DNA of 57,126 nucleotides from Emiliania huxleyi CCMP1516 (Eukaryota; Haptophyta; Isochrysidales; Noelaerhabdaceae), in assembly GCF_000372725.1 (NCBI RefSeq), contig NW_005200362.1:60682-117807 (forward strand), written 5' to 3'. This document shows, in pieces, positions 1 through 10,300 of this stretch. Made by a program: the position numbers and the translations under genes. Within the stretch, counting starts at the first letter, position 1; each line of letters opens with the position of its first letter. A model generated the notes under the pieces. That model was not told the origin of the DNA. It ran no database searches and saw only the letters and a program-made list of their open reading frames with translations.

Positions 1-212
1 CAAGAGGTACCCACACAGAGTCAGATTAAAGGATGCCATTGAGACGCTTCTGGAGTAGATAATGACGGGTAAGCCTCCGTAATCTATCGATGTTGCCTGC
101 AATCGTTATGTCCACATTCCAACCTGGCGTGGGGTGGGCGCCGGAGTAGGAGTGGTGTGACTGCTCCTGTGGTGCGGGCGACGGCTTCTGAGGAAGCCGT
201 CGCCCGCGCCTC

Positions 213-482
213 GTGGAGCACTTGGAGTGCAGTCATCAACCTCACATCCACAGGGCTGGGGAGCTGAGGAGCGCACCCAGCGGGCCGGATGATCGGTATC
301 GGGTTACGGGCTAGAGAGCCCTACCTAGCCCCGGGGGTGCGCGTTCGCAGGGCAAGGGCCATGCACTTGGAGCACTTGGAGTGCAGTCATTAACCTCACA
401 TCCAGGGCCGGGGAGCTGAGAAGCGCACCCAGCGGGCCGGATGATCGGTGTCGGGTTACGGGCTAGAGAGCCCTAGCCCTGG
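213..482. repeat. Dispersed repeat R1, two tandem copies
   Basis: Two direct copies (about 213-363 and 366-482) begin with a GGAGCACTTGGAGTGCAGTCAT-like segment and continue through a conserved core containing GCGGGCCGGATGATCGG and GGGCTAGAGAGCCCTA. Reverse-complement copies lie at about 21190-21350 and 24355-24505. No tRNA, 5S rRNA or spliceosomal RNA signature was seen. It is probably a mobile-element end or dispersed satellite. Confidence 0.7.
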
Positions 483-1991
483 TGTGTGTGAGTGAGTATT
501 CTTGATACGAAACCACGTCGACGACACACACCAGTCGACTCGTATCGGTTGCCTCCATGAACGGCGGAGCCATTCTCGCGCCCACACCACACCTGGCTCC
601 AACGTGGACACGCCCATAGCTGGGGACACGACTAGGTCATGCATGGCATCAGAAGTTTTATCTCTGGGCCCCGAAAGGCATCTCTAGCAGCGTCGTTACG
701 CATGCGCCCTCCCCTCCTGGGCGCATGCGCCTCACGTCTCGCCAGAGCATAAGCCCTTGGCGTGTGGCGAGACGAGTTTTTCGCCATCGCAGCGAGCAGC
801 AAGCCACCCGCCGCAAACAGCCGGAGGCATCGCCACGGCACTGACTGCGCCGCGGTCCCGCACCCGTCGACGAAGCTCCCCCCGCGGAAGACCGCGCGTA
901 GCGACGCCTTGACGATCGAGATGAGCGCGCTCGAGGCTCGCCCACCTACTGCCCCTGAGAGTTGGTTATGAGTGGGCTCGGCTCCCCCCCTTGGGATCGA
1001 AGCTTCCACGACCTCACACCCAACAGCACAGGTGGGATCAGAGAGACTCCACACCGGACACCGCCCGGGCACAGACTGAGACTCCCTACCCATCGGATTG
1101 CACAGGGCCCCTCAGGAGCTTAGGTACAACCACGCGCCCCTCAGGAGCTTAAGGTAGAGTGGAGCGTCCCAGACGCCTCGGTGCCTCCCACCGGGTGAGA
1201 CCATCCGGATCTGCCCAGCCCGCCCTCCGGACAAGCTGGTCCCCGCGATGGCCCACGGTCCTCCGTCACCAGGGTTGAGCCCCCTGCCTCCCGGTTGACC
1301 CCCCAGTCCTCGTACTCCACCATTAAATAAACTCAATGGTCCACCACAGCCACCAGCCTCCACCTCCACCGTCGAGCCGCGATCGCTGCCGCCCGCGACG
1401 CCGCCCGCCGTGTCAGATGCCCGCGACGCGCGCGTCCAGTCGAGTCGGAGAGCCGCGCCGCACCACCAGCAGCATCTGCACCAGCAGCAGCACCACCAGC
1501 AGCAGCAGCAGCAGCAGCAGAGAGGCGCCACTTTTGAGGTTCCCCGCGACAGCCTGGAGATGGCCCCGCGTTGTAGCCCCACGCCATGCCTCCGGTTGGA
1601 GCTGGCGTCGGGCGCCGGCGCGGTAGAGGCGCCGCTGGGCTGCCGGACGCGGCGAGGCCGCTTGTTCATACCCGGGGAACGCGGGCGTGGCCACCGGCGG
1701 CGGAGCCGGAGCAGGGGCGGGAGCTAAAGCAGCGGCGGGAGCTGGAGCAGCAGCGGGAGCGGCGTCAGCTGTCGGCGGCTCGCTCGAGCGCTGCTGGCGA
1801 GGGCGCCGAGAGCGGACGTCGGCGAGGCGCGAGGGGAGGATGGACGTCGCGTCGTACTCACGATTCCGCCACCACCACCGGCTGTTCCGGCGAGGCAGTC
1901 GACAGACGGCCATGCAATTCGATTTTTCTTTTCCAACAGTCCCGAAAAGAAAATCCCACCCACCAGGTGTGCGGAAAATTCCTTGAACCGC
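483..1991. other. Gene-poor 5' region
   Basis: No frame here shows a recognisable domain. Several overlapping frames are open on both strands because of the high GC content. The only distinct element is a CAG/CAC-rich tract at about 1461-1520, which would read as polyglutamine on the + strand and polyleucine on the - strand. A short exon of a Gln-rich protein is possible but not supported. Confidence 0.4.
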
Positions 1992-3422
1992 TCAACGATG
2001 CGCCTCTTGCCACTCTCGAATCCGCCCGCGCAGCGCGTGGTTTGGGGTGAGGATGCTATGCTCGAGCGCCTCGCCCGTCATCGGGCTCGTCGACTTGGTG
2101 GCGAGCCAGCGCTCGATCTGCTTCCGCTCGTAGGAATGGCCGTCCGTCGCCATCACCGGGTCGCTCATCACCTCGGTCGTGATGGGGCAGATGAAGTCGG
2201 CCGGCGGCGGCTCCTCCTCCCTCGGCGGCGCCTCTGGCTTGGGCGGCTCCTCCTCCTCTCTCGGCGGCGCCTCCGGCTGGGGCGGCTGCTCCTCCGCCAC
2301 CCGCCTCTCCGCCTCCAGCCTCGCGCTCTCCTGGAGCGCTGCCGCCAGCTCCGCCTCCTCCTCCGCCGCCATCGCCCCCCCCTCCGCCGCCGCAACCGCC
2401 TCCGCCTCCTCGCCTTCCGGCTCCTGCGACGGCCCAGCGCCGCTCCCTCCGCCGCTGCCCTTCTTCTTCTTCTTCTTCTGGTTGGCCTTGCGCTCCTTGG
2501 CGCGCTGCTCCGCCTCCTTCTCCGCCTCCTCATCCGCCAGAAGCGCTTCCGCGTTCCGATCCGCCGCCGCCGCCGCCTCCGCCATCTCGGCCTCTCTTGC
2601 CGCCGCCTCCGCCGCCCTAGCCTGCGCGCACATGCTCGCAGGCGAGAGGCGGACGACGGTAGTCGTGGGGTCGAAGGCCGCGTCGCCGATCTCGGAGGTG
2701 GTTGGCACGGTGACGGAGGCGAGCGAGGGGCAGCCTTCGAAGGCGGCTTCGCCGATGGAGGTAAGGCTGGCGGGGAGGGTGACGGAGCCGAGGGCCTCGC
2801 AGGCGTCGAAGGCGCAGTCGCCGATGGAGGTGAGACCGGCGGGGAGGATGACGCGGGCGAGGGCGGAGCAGCCGGAAAAGACAGCGCAGCTGATGGAAGT
2901 GAGGCCGGCAGGGAAGGCGACACGGGTGAGAGAGGAGCAGCGGAAGAAGGCGGCCTCGCCGATGAAGGTGAGACCGGCGGGGAGGGTGACGTGGGTGAGA
3001 GAGGAGCAGAGGTGGAAGGCGCTGGGGCCGATGGAGGTGAGGCCGGCGGGGAAGGTGACGGTGGTGATGAAGGGGCAGTGGGCGAAGGCGCCCATGCCGA
3101 TGGAGGTGAGGCCGGCGGGGAGGGTGACGGAGGGGAGGGCGGAGCAGCGGCGGAAGGCGTGGTTGTTGATGGCGGTGAGGCCGGCAGGGAGGTCGATGGA
3201 GGAGAGCGAGGAGCAGCCCTCGAAGGCGCTGCTGCCGATGGAGGCAAGGCTGCGCGGGAAGGCGACCGAGACGAGAGTGGTGCGGTCCTGGAACGCCTTG
3301 TCCGGCAGGTGCGTCATGCCCTCGGGCAGCACCGCGTGCCCGTCGGTGACGACGACCTGCCAGCCGCCCACGTCCAGAGTCTCGGAGCCGGTCGGCGAGA
3401 GCGCCGTCTGGTCGGCGAGCAT
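1992..3422 (-). CDS. BspA-type leucine-rich-repeat protein with C-terminal U-box
   Basis: Predicted protein of about 476 residues, read as one exon; the first ATG is at 3422, since the longer frame opens on GTG. Residues ~20-255 are tandem ~23-residue repeats with the LPAGLTSIG and F.GCSSL pattern of LRR_5 (BspA-like) domains. Residues ~260-400 are Ala/Glu-rich, probably coiled coil, with a run of six lysines. The last ~68 residues are a U-box: it opens DFICPITTEVMSDPV, followed by DGHSYER and a W near the middle, and lacks zinc ligands as the family does. U-boxes recruit E2 enzymes, so the likely role is an E3 ubiquitin ligase whose LRR face selects substrates. An upstream exon is possible because the frame stays open to about 3527 without an ATG. 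Domain calls are secure; the ligase role follows from the family. Confidence 0.85.
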   Translation of the reverse strand: MLADQTALSPTGSETLDVGGWQVVVTDGHAVLPEGMTHLPDKAFQDRTTLVSVAFPRSLASIGSSAFEGCSSLSSIDLPAGLTAINNHAFRRCSALPSVTLPAGLTSIGMGAFAHCPFITTVTFPAGLTSIGPSAFHLCSSLTHVTLPAGLTFIGEAAFFRCSSLTRVAFPAGLTSISCAVFSGCSALARVILPAGLTSIGDCAFDACEALGSVTLPASLTSIGEAAFEGCPSLASVTVPTTSEIGDAAFDPTTTVVRLSPASMCAQARAAEAAAREAEMAEAAAAADRNAEALLADEEAEKEAEQRAKERKANQKKKKKKGSGGGSGAGPSQEPEGEEAEAVAAAEGGAMAAEEEAELAAALQESARLEAERRVAEEQPPQPEAPPREEEEPPKPEAPPREEEPPPADFICPITTEVMSDPVMATDGHSYERKQIERWLATKSTSPMTGEALEHSILTPNHALRGRIREWQEAHR

Positions 3423-3440
3423 CTGGTCGGCGAAAGTCAC

Positions 3441-5107
3441 CGGGTCGTCGAGTGCCTGGACGGCGAGAGACAGTGTCCTCTTTGAAATATGTCCGCGTTG
3501 CCTGGGTTGAACCCGAGCGAGCGAGCGTCAGAGCTGGCTGGGAAGAAAAAGGGCGCCAAGTTTTTCTTTCAATGGGGGACTGTCGCTTTCTGACACATGA
3601 ATGTTTGATCTCTCCCCGCCCTGCAAAAGCTCGATGTGGGGTTGTCCCTCTGCTCAGAGGCTCCGAGCGACGCCTTCTGAGCGCAGTGCCAGTGGCGGTG
3701 CAGATGGCTCGCTTGCTTCGATTCAGCTCTCTCGGCAGCAGAAGTGGGGCTGGAGCGGGTGGGGGTGGATGCCGATTGAGGGGGAGCGTCTCCAGCTGCG
3801 CCCTGTGGCAGCTGCGCCCTGTGGCAGCTAGTCGAGGGACTTGGTAGTTGTGACCCCCCTGAGTGAGGACAGGAGAGAGAGAGAGCGTTTTGTGGTGTTG
3901 GTGTACGCAATAACGGGACAGGGTGGTTGTTCTCTCTATCTCCTCTTCTAGCTCTTAGCATGAGCTGCGCCCGGTGTCCGACCCCTTTTGCGCAGCAACA
4001 CCTTAAACTTTTAGGCCCTCCAAATTCGGGTCGGAGCGTAGCGGAGGTGGGCCCCGAGTTTGAAAAGGGCGACGGACGCTTGCGTCCTAGCCTCCAACAA
4101 CGCCTCCCCGGCGCAGAGGGGCCCCCGGAGGGATGCACAACCGCTCCACGCCACGCCGCTTGCGGCGGTCCTCTTCCCAGCTCCGCTGAGGGCCCGTTCG
4201 TTATTTACTTGTTTTCATGGGAATTCGGCGTACTTGCGGCCATGCTATCACGCCTTGCGACAGCCTGTCGGCGCAGCTGACCGTGCCATGATGCACAATT
4301 GATCACCTGCATAGCTCGCGGCCTTAGTATTAAGCATTCAGTGACGACCTGATCGTACGGCCAGTAGGAAGGTGTCCTTCCAGCTGCGTGCACGCTTCTG
4401 GCGCAATGCGCGTCACCTCGGATGGGCTGCTGGCACTCTCGAGGCTATGCCTACACAGCCTCGCGCGCATGGGCAGTCAAGAGGGACCACGCACCTTCTC
4501 AGGACAGCGCCGGTGCCTCTCTCTTGGACCGGCAAACTTGGTGGTCTCGTGTCACCAATGTGGGACCAGTGCGGCATCGCGCCATCGACAGCTCTGAACT
4601 GCGCCTCACCACTGACCGGGAAGGCCGCCAAGTGGGCCAGCACAGGTCGCACATTGTGGCAGCAGTCAGCAGTGCATGGCTGATAGCTAGAGCAGCAGCG
4701 TCAGGGTCGCAGGGTCGGATCGTGTCAAGCCTCTCGCCCGGCCGGCCGCGTGCAGACGTCGGCCTGTCTGCTGTCTGCAGTGATCTGTCGGCGGTCAGTA
4801 CGACCGATCAGGTCGGAGTTTTCTGATGGTTGGAGGGTCTATCTGTATGTACTCCTCGAGATCTCTCCAAATCTGCCCTCTGATTAACCTAGCTTAATCG
4901 GGAAGTCGGTGCTCATAGAGACTCATAGAGCCGGAGCCCCGTTTCCGCACTGCTGCGCGGCGCACGGTGTGGGCCGGGGGCCCCCGCACCGGCCCAGAGT
5001 GGACAGCGGACCATGCTCGAGCCGCGACTGCCACTGGGACTGGTGGCCATGGCCTAGGAGGCTCGTGAGGCCCTTGCACATTCTCTCTGGCCCGATCTCC
5101 ACCACCC
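3441..5107. other. Intergenic, no gene recognised
   Basis: Short frames on both strands lack recognisable domains. A near-palindrome around 4010-4070 (GGCCCTCCAAATTCGG with a later GGCCCCGAGTTTG) and the frame at 4422-4826 were examined and neither could be assigned. It may contain repeat remnants. Confidence 0.4.
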
Positions 5108-5554
5108 TCAACCGCCAAGATGTCCCAAAAGCCAATGTCGTTGCCAGGGCTCGGTGCACCCTATATGCGACCGCCTCTCCAACGAGCAAATGTTCGCTCT
5201 CCTCCTGGTAATTCTCACGGCGGGTCGCTGAGGGCAGCAACGCCGGTGGTCGGCGAGCGCACCTCGATTCATCGCAGTGAGGCAGTACTCACAGCTCGCA
5301 GGTAGCGAGGCGATGATTCGCTCCTGTATGCGACAGCGGATAGCGTGCGAGGGCGGCGCGAGCTGGACGCGGCACAGTGGGCATCGGCGGGAGGGGAGGC
5401 GCCAGTCGCAAGAGGCACAGAATATGCAGCCGTTTCTGCACTGATGCTGCTCGCCGTCCCTGATCTCGTTGCAGATTGGGCACTCGGGGTCCAGGCTTGG
5501 GTTGATGTCCACAGCTCGTGGGCAGGTAGATGATGCCTCGCGAGGAGGTGTCAT
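5108..5554 (-). CDS. SIAH-like RING zinc-finger protein
   Basis: About 148 residues from the ATG at 5554; the upstream part of the frame (Leu/Phe-rich, lower GC) looks like 5' leader. A RING-type cluster starts CPICNEIRDGEQHQC, continues GCIFCASC and ends CPLC. In SIAH proteins the GC position is usually GH, so one ligand is Cys here. After the RING comes IRCRIQERI and a C-x2-C ... H-x3-C finger (CEYC ... HRRC), matching the SIAH linker plus first zinc finger. The rest of a SINA domain is missing, so the protein is short or more exons follow. A GTGAG at about 5290 inside the frame looks like a donor, but the zinc ligands continue through it and I treat it as coding. Likely role: E3 ubiquitin ligase or adaptor. 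Confidence 0.65.
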   Translation of the reverse strand: MTPPREASSTCPRAVDINPSLDPECPICNEIRDGEQHQCRNGCIFCASCDWRLPSRRCPLCRVQLAPPSHAIRCRIQERIIASLPASCEYCLTAMNRGALADHRRCCPQRPAVRITRRRANICSLERRSHIGCTEPWQRHWLLGHLGG

Positions 5555-5797
5555 TGGCCACTCTCGCTGAGTCGGCGTTATGCCGCACGAGAGCTCACGC
5601 GCCCTCGCTCGCTCGCACGCCGACGTCGCGTCAAAACGTTCGTTGCTGTCAAAATGGATGAGGAGTAAAATGAAAAGAAAAAATGTGAAAGAGAAAAGAA
5701 GGAAGAGAAGATACAAATCTTGCACTAGATTCATTCATTACTCCAAAAAAGAACTCACCGGGCCCTGTGGCTTCATTTCGATTCATTGAGGTGTCCC

Positions 5798-7011
5798 ATG
5801 GGCTGCGACATCCACCTCAAGCTGGAGCGCTGTGTGCACGAGATCGACCCTGGGACTGTCCGCGCACGCATCATCCTCTTGATGATCGCCGACCGCGCAG
5901 AAAAAGGGGCGGTCGATGACGATGAAGCGGCTGCCGTCGACAGGATGCCGCCAGAGCTGTGGCGCCGTTGCGCGCAGCTCGTGCCCGTCACCACTTCTCT
6001 CGACCGGTGGGTTGCGTGCCCCTTTGGCGACTGGCTCGTCGCTGACCGAGCGCAGTTTCGCAGCCAGCTCCAGGCGTATGAAACCAGGTTTGCGGAGGCC
6101 GAGGCACAGGAGTGGCAAAAGGTGTACGCGATCCAGAAGGAGGGCATGGGCGTCGACGAGCTCGATGAGGAAACGCTGGACGAGATACACTGTGAGTACG
6201 AGCATGACGTACGCTACAACGCCCTTTTGGCTGCGGCGCCGCCTTCCTTCTCCGCGCCCAATTACCGGAGTGGCATCCCCGGCCGCGGCGGCTGGGACGA
6301 GGGCTTTGCTACCCTTGGGAATCGCCACTACAACCGGCACGCTGGCCTCGCACGCTGTCGGGTGCCAGCGGAGGCTCTCTAAATCGGAGCTGTCCCTGTA
6401 GGTTCGGCCTGCTCAGCACGGCTGTGGGCTCTGTGCGCTCGCAAAAGAGCCTCTCCCTCCAGCAGCTGCGGTGTGTGCGGGATGGCTGGCCTGCGGACGT
6501 GCACGAGGAGGCTTGCGAGGACGCCGAGGACCCCAACTTGCACTCGCACGGCTGCTGCACGCTCGAAGGACTCTTCGCCGTGGACTGGGACGTGTCGGTC
6601 GATTCGGCAGCCCGCAGCGGCCAAAGCAAGCAGCCCGCAGGACAGTGGAATACGGCCGCCGAGCGCAGACGGCGCGAGCTCACGGACCGCTTCAACGGAC
6701 TCAAAGAGCTCTTCCCGGAAATGTTCCCCCCGAACCTCTCCGCCGCCGAGATGGAGCGCTGCGTGGCCGAGAAGGTTGCGGAGGTCATGAGGATTGAGGT
6801 GCAGCGAGGGAGTTTGAGCGTCGACGGTGACACGGAGCTCGGGCCGTCGGAGGAGGGGGGGGAGGGCGAGGCGAGCGACGAGCCTCGCACGACACGGCGC
6901 AGCATCATGGGCGAGGGCGTTTGCGCGGCGCTCGAGGCGCTCGAGGAGAAGATGCTCGCCGCCGGCGCTGTCCCGGCCGACTTCCGCCTGCTCATCTGCT
7001 TTGATAACTGA
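5798..7011 (+). CDS. MGCDIH-family protein of unknown function, two exons
   Basis: Exons 5798-6336 and 6402-7011. The protein starts MGCDIHLKLE, the hallmark opening of a family of uncharacterised proteins common in phages and bacteria. The family continues with an R-N-Y-x-L-F-x-x-L segment, here GNRHYN joined across a 65-nt GC-AG intron (6337-6401) to RFGLLSTAVGSVR. It then has D-x-H-S plus TLEEL..DW, here DPNLHSHGCCTLEGLFAVDW, and ends near an F-D-N, here RLLICFDN at the C-terminus. The insert between MGCDIH and the intron (~150 residues) is charged and longer than in the short phage proteins I know. The start of the intron resembles the start of exon 2 (GGCCT..GCACG..CTGT), possibly an old duplication. 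No enzymatic role can be assigned. Confidence 0.7.
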
Positions 7012-7387
7012 GCGGCTCGCGCTGGACGCTCCGGCGTCAAATTGGCGTCTTTCTACCGTCTAGACCCGCGCCGCTATCTGCCTCGTCGCCGCGCGCAAGC
7101 CAACGCACGCCACGCTGTCCTGTACGTTCGGTCGCGTCGCACGTTGCTCGTTGGTGCGAATCTCTGGTCTCTCTCCTGTGATGCTCTCGCAATCTCCCTC
7201 TCCACGCAGCTCTCCAGTGTGAGCAGTGTGTCGCAGTCCGCTCCAGTGCACCTTCCACCTTCTCCCACCGCGCAACGTCCACCGTGAGAGTAGGTACCGA
7301 GAACCCGCGTACACACGCACATGTTGCATGCCCCCTCTAACCTTTCGCTTTCCCCCAAATGCACAACTGGGACACCTAAAAGTCTGC
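7012..7387. other. Convergent intergenic spacer
   Basis: Separates the 3' ends of the MGCDIH gene (+) and the myosin gene (-). No coding or RNA feature was recognised. Confidence 0.5.
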
Positions 7388-10300
7388 TCACTCGAGAGCC
7401 TCCGCCTGCTGTCTCCTCCGGCCGCCGCGGCCGCGCGCTGAGGACGGCGGCCGCGCCCCGCCCGCACGCCGCGGCCTGCTCGTTGCGGCGCTCAGGTCGA
7501 GCGGCCGCGCCTCGGCCGCGCTCGCCTCGGCAGCCGCGCTCTCCTCGGGGGGGCCGCGTGCCGGCGCCTCGCCCGACCCCTCCGCCTCGGCCGCCAGCCA
7601 CGGGGCGGGCATACCGGGGTTGAACTGCGCGCCGAGCGACGCTGCGAGGGCGCGCACCGAGCCGCTCCTCGCCGTCGACTTGAGCGACTCGAGCGTCTCG
7701 TCGCGCTGCTGCCGCCGCCCAGAGGCGCGCGGGGCGCGCACGGGCACCAGGACGCGCGCCGAGTAGAAGGGCTGATGCTGGTGAGCCGCCTGCACGGCGC
7801 GCTCCTGCGGCCTAGCGTCGGGCGCCGGCCTCTCGCCCCTGCGCCTGCCAGCCCCCAACAAGCGGCTGGACGGCGTGTCGACCGTCCGCGTGATGGCCGG
7901 CGCTGGCGGCGGTGGTGAGGCTGCGGAGGCTGCAGAACCGGCGGCGGCGGCGGAGGCTGCGGAAGCCGTGTGGCCTCCAGCAGCGCCGGCGTGGCAGCAG
8001 CCGACCGATTCATCCACTCCAAGCGCCAGAGTGCAGACTGTCGATCGCAAGTGGGGCCGGCGCAGCGCGGATTCCGGCGCGGCAGAGCTCGCTGCGTGTG
8101 CCTCTTTCTCCAGCGGCGGCGGCGACGACTGGACGAGCATCTTTGGCGCGAAGCGCTCCGACAGGCTCCGCTGCTCCTCCGCCTCGAGCCGGCGGCTCAG
8201 CTCGGCAATCTTTCTCGACGAGCCGCGCCTCCGCCCTCCCAGCAGGGCGGCCGCCGCGTGGGCAGCCTTGGGGGCGCCGCAGAGGCACATGGCGAAGGTG
8301 TCGGAGGCGAGGTCGATCCGGAACTGGTCGCAAGCCACGCCGCCGCCGCGGTCGGAAGGAGTGGAGCCCCTCCCGTGTTGCACCGCGGGGCTGCTGCCGG
8401 GCTGGGCCGCGGCGCTGCTGCTGAGCGGCGGGGCCGTCGCCTTGCCGCGCGGCGAAACCCTTGCCGACGGCCCGGGCGCGGCCGCTGCCGCCTCGTTGAA
8501 GACGGACCAGCGGGGGAGCCCTCCCAACTTGCGAGAGGAGCCTCCGCCGGCGGCCTGCAACGCAGCGCTGCTGTGGTCCGCCTTCGGGAAGCCGCACACG
8601 CACGCTCCAAACGTCGCGGCCGCCATGTCGAGGCGGTACGATTCGCACGCCCTCTTGGCGCTACCAGCCGGCGGAGAGGTCGGCGCGGCCGTGGCCGGCC
8701 CCTCGGGCGCGTCCTCCTGCTCCAGCGCGCCGCTGCCACTGCTCTCCGCCGCCGCCCCGAGGCGAGTCGTCGCTGCCGCCCCGCCCCGACCGCCTCTGGA
8801 GACGACGGCCGCGTTCGAGGCGGCACCTCCCTGCTCGACCTTCCGAGGCGCCACCTCCTCCTCCGCACCAGCAATCACCTCCTCATCCACACAAGCACCC
8901 TCCACCGCCTCCGTCTGGGCAGCGGCCGCCGCTGCCGCCGCCGCCGCCTCCGCCGCCTCCGCCGCCTCCTCCTCCGCCACCACCGCCGCCGCCTCCGCCG
9001 CCTCCTCCTTCGCCACCACCGCCGCCGCCTCCTCCGCCTCCGCCTCCGCCTCCGCCGCCGCCTCCGCCTCCGCCGCCGCAGCTGCCGCGGCCTCAGCCTC
9101 TGCTTTCTGCTGCTCCTGCAGTCGGCGCTCCTCCTCCTCTCTCGCTCGCTCTCTCGCCCGCCGCTGAACCTCGGCCTCGCACGCACGCACCGCCGCCTCC
9201 AGGGCAGCCGTGGCCGCCTGCCTCCGCTCGACCGCCGCCGCAGGCAAACACACGGCGACGGCGTCGCCCCCGTCGCGCCAGAGCGCCGCGAGGTCGGAGA
9301 GGGCTTCGAGCGCCGCCGCGCTGTCCTCGCGCCCAAGCGCGTCCCGCGCCACCGCCTCTGCCAGCGCCAGAGCTGCGAGCGCGCGACGCGCACGGCGAGC
9401 AATAGCGGCGCGGCCTTGCGCCTGCGCGGCACAGGGGCTCTCCAAGCTGAGGAGAACGAATGCCCGTGGGCTGCGATGGGGCGGCGAAACGGCGATGCGG
9501 CGATGCGGCGATGCGGCGATGCGGCGATGCGGCGGGCGGCGATGCGGCGGGCGGCGGGCGGCGGGGGCGGCGGGCGGCGATGCTGCGGGCGGCGGCGGAC
9601 GGCAACGCTACAGGGCGGCGTGCGGCGCGCCTGTATGGCGGTCGTGGCGCGCGCCCACGCCGAGAGCTTTGCCGCCTCGAGGCGCGAGACGAGCTGCTCC
9701 TTGAGAAACACCTGTGCGTGGCGATGAGCCGAGATAGCGCCGAGATTCGCCGAGATTCGCCGAGATTCGCCGAGATTCGCCGAGCTGCTCCTCGAGACTC
9801 ACCTTTGTGCGGCCTAGCGCCGACCCCTGTGGGACGTGTCCTGGACGTGTCGTGGACATGTCTGGGGCAAGCGGGGACGTCGCGCGGGGAGGACGACCTC
9901 CTCGGCCCAGCGGGCCGTCTCGCCGAGCAGCGCCGCCGCGCCTCGCAGCAGCAGGCTGCACGCGGCGTCCAGCTCGCCGCCCTGGGGCGGGGCGGAGCCG
10001 GCGGCCGCGGCGGCGGCCGGCGCGATGCAGCGGTACGAGTTGAGGAAGTGCAGCTTTGGCATCGAGACCGGGAAGCCGACCTTGGACACGTCGATGACGG
10101 AGAGGACGCCGGTGCACGCGAGCTGCCGCGCGACATACTCGCCTGCGAGGGCAGACTTCCGAGAAGGCTCCGAGAAGGCTCCGAGAAGGTTCCGAGTGCT
10201 CCGCCGCCGGCGAGGGAGAGAGGCAGAGAGGCGCCGCTCCCCCCTCGCCTCGACTGCCCGGGCCGCCACAGTGCCGGGCGGCCCGGGGGGGCGGGAGAGA

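Noticed and set aside
213..482. R1 as 5S rRNA, SRP RNA or tRNA cluster
   Set aside because: None of the conserved internal promoter or loop sequences of these RNAs was found.
1336..1727. Polyglutamine protein at the CAG tract
   Set aside because: No conserved sequence around the tract and no splice-supported neighbours; kept only as a repeat.
1983..3510. Long + strand frames (500 and 443 codons) opposite the LRR/U-box gene
   Set aside because: They are Arg/Gly/Glu-rich shadows of the LRR codons; the - strand frame has two clear domains.
5281..5300. GTGAGT-like donor inside the RING protein
   Set aside because: The frame continues through it into a correctly spaced C-x2-C...H-x3-C finger, so splicing there would destroy a conserved domain.
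7492..9711. Overlapping Arg-rich frames of 200-580 codons across the myosin tail
   Set aside because: They are out-of-frame readings of the Ala/Glu-rich tail; only the frame ending at 7388 joins to the IQ motif and carries the Cys modules.
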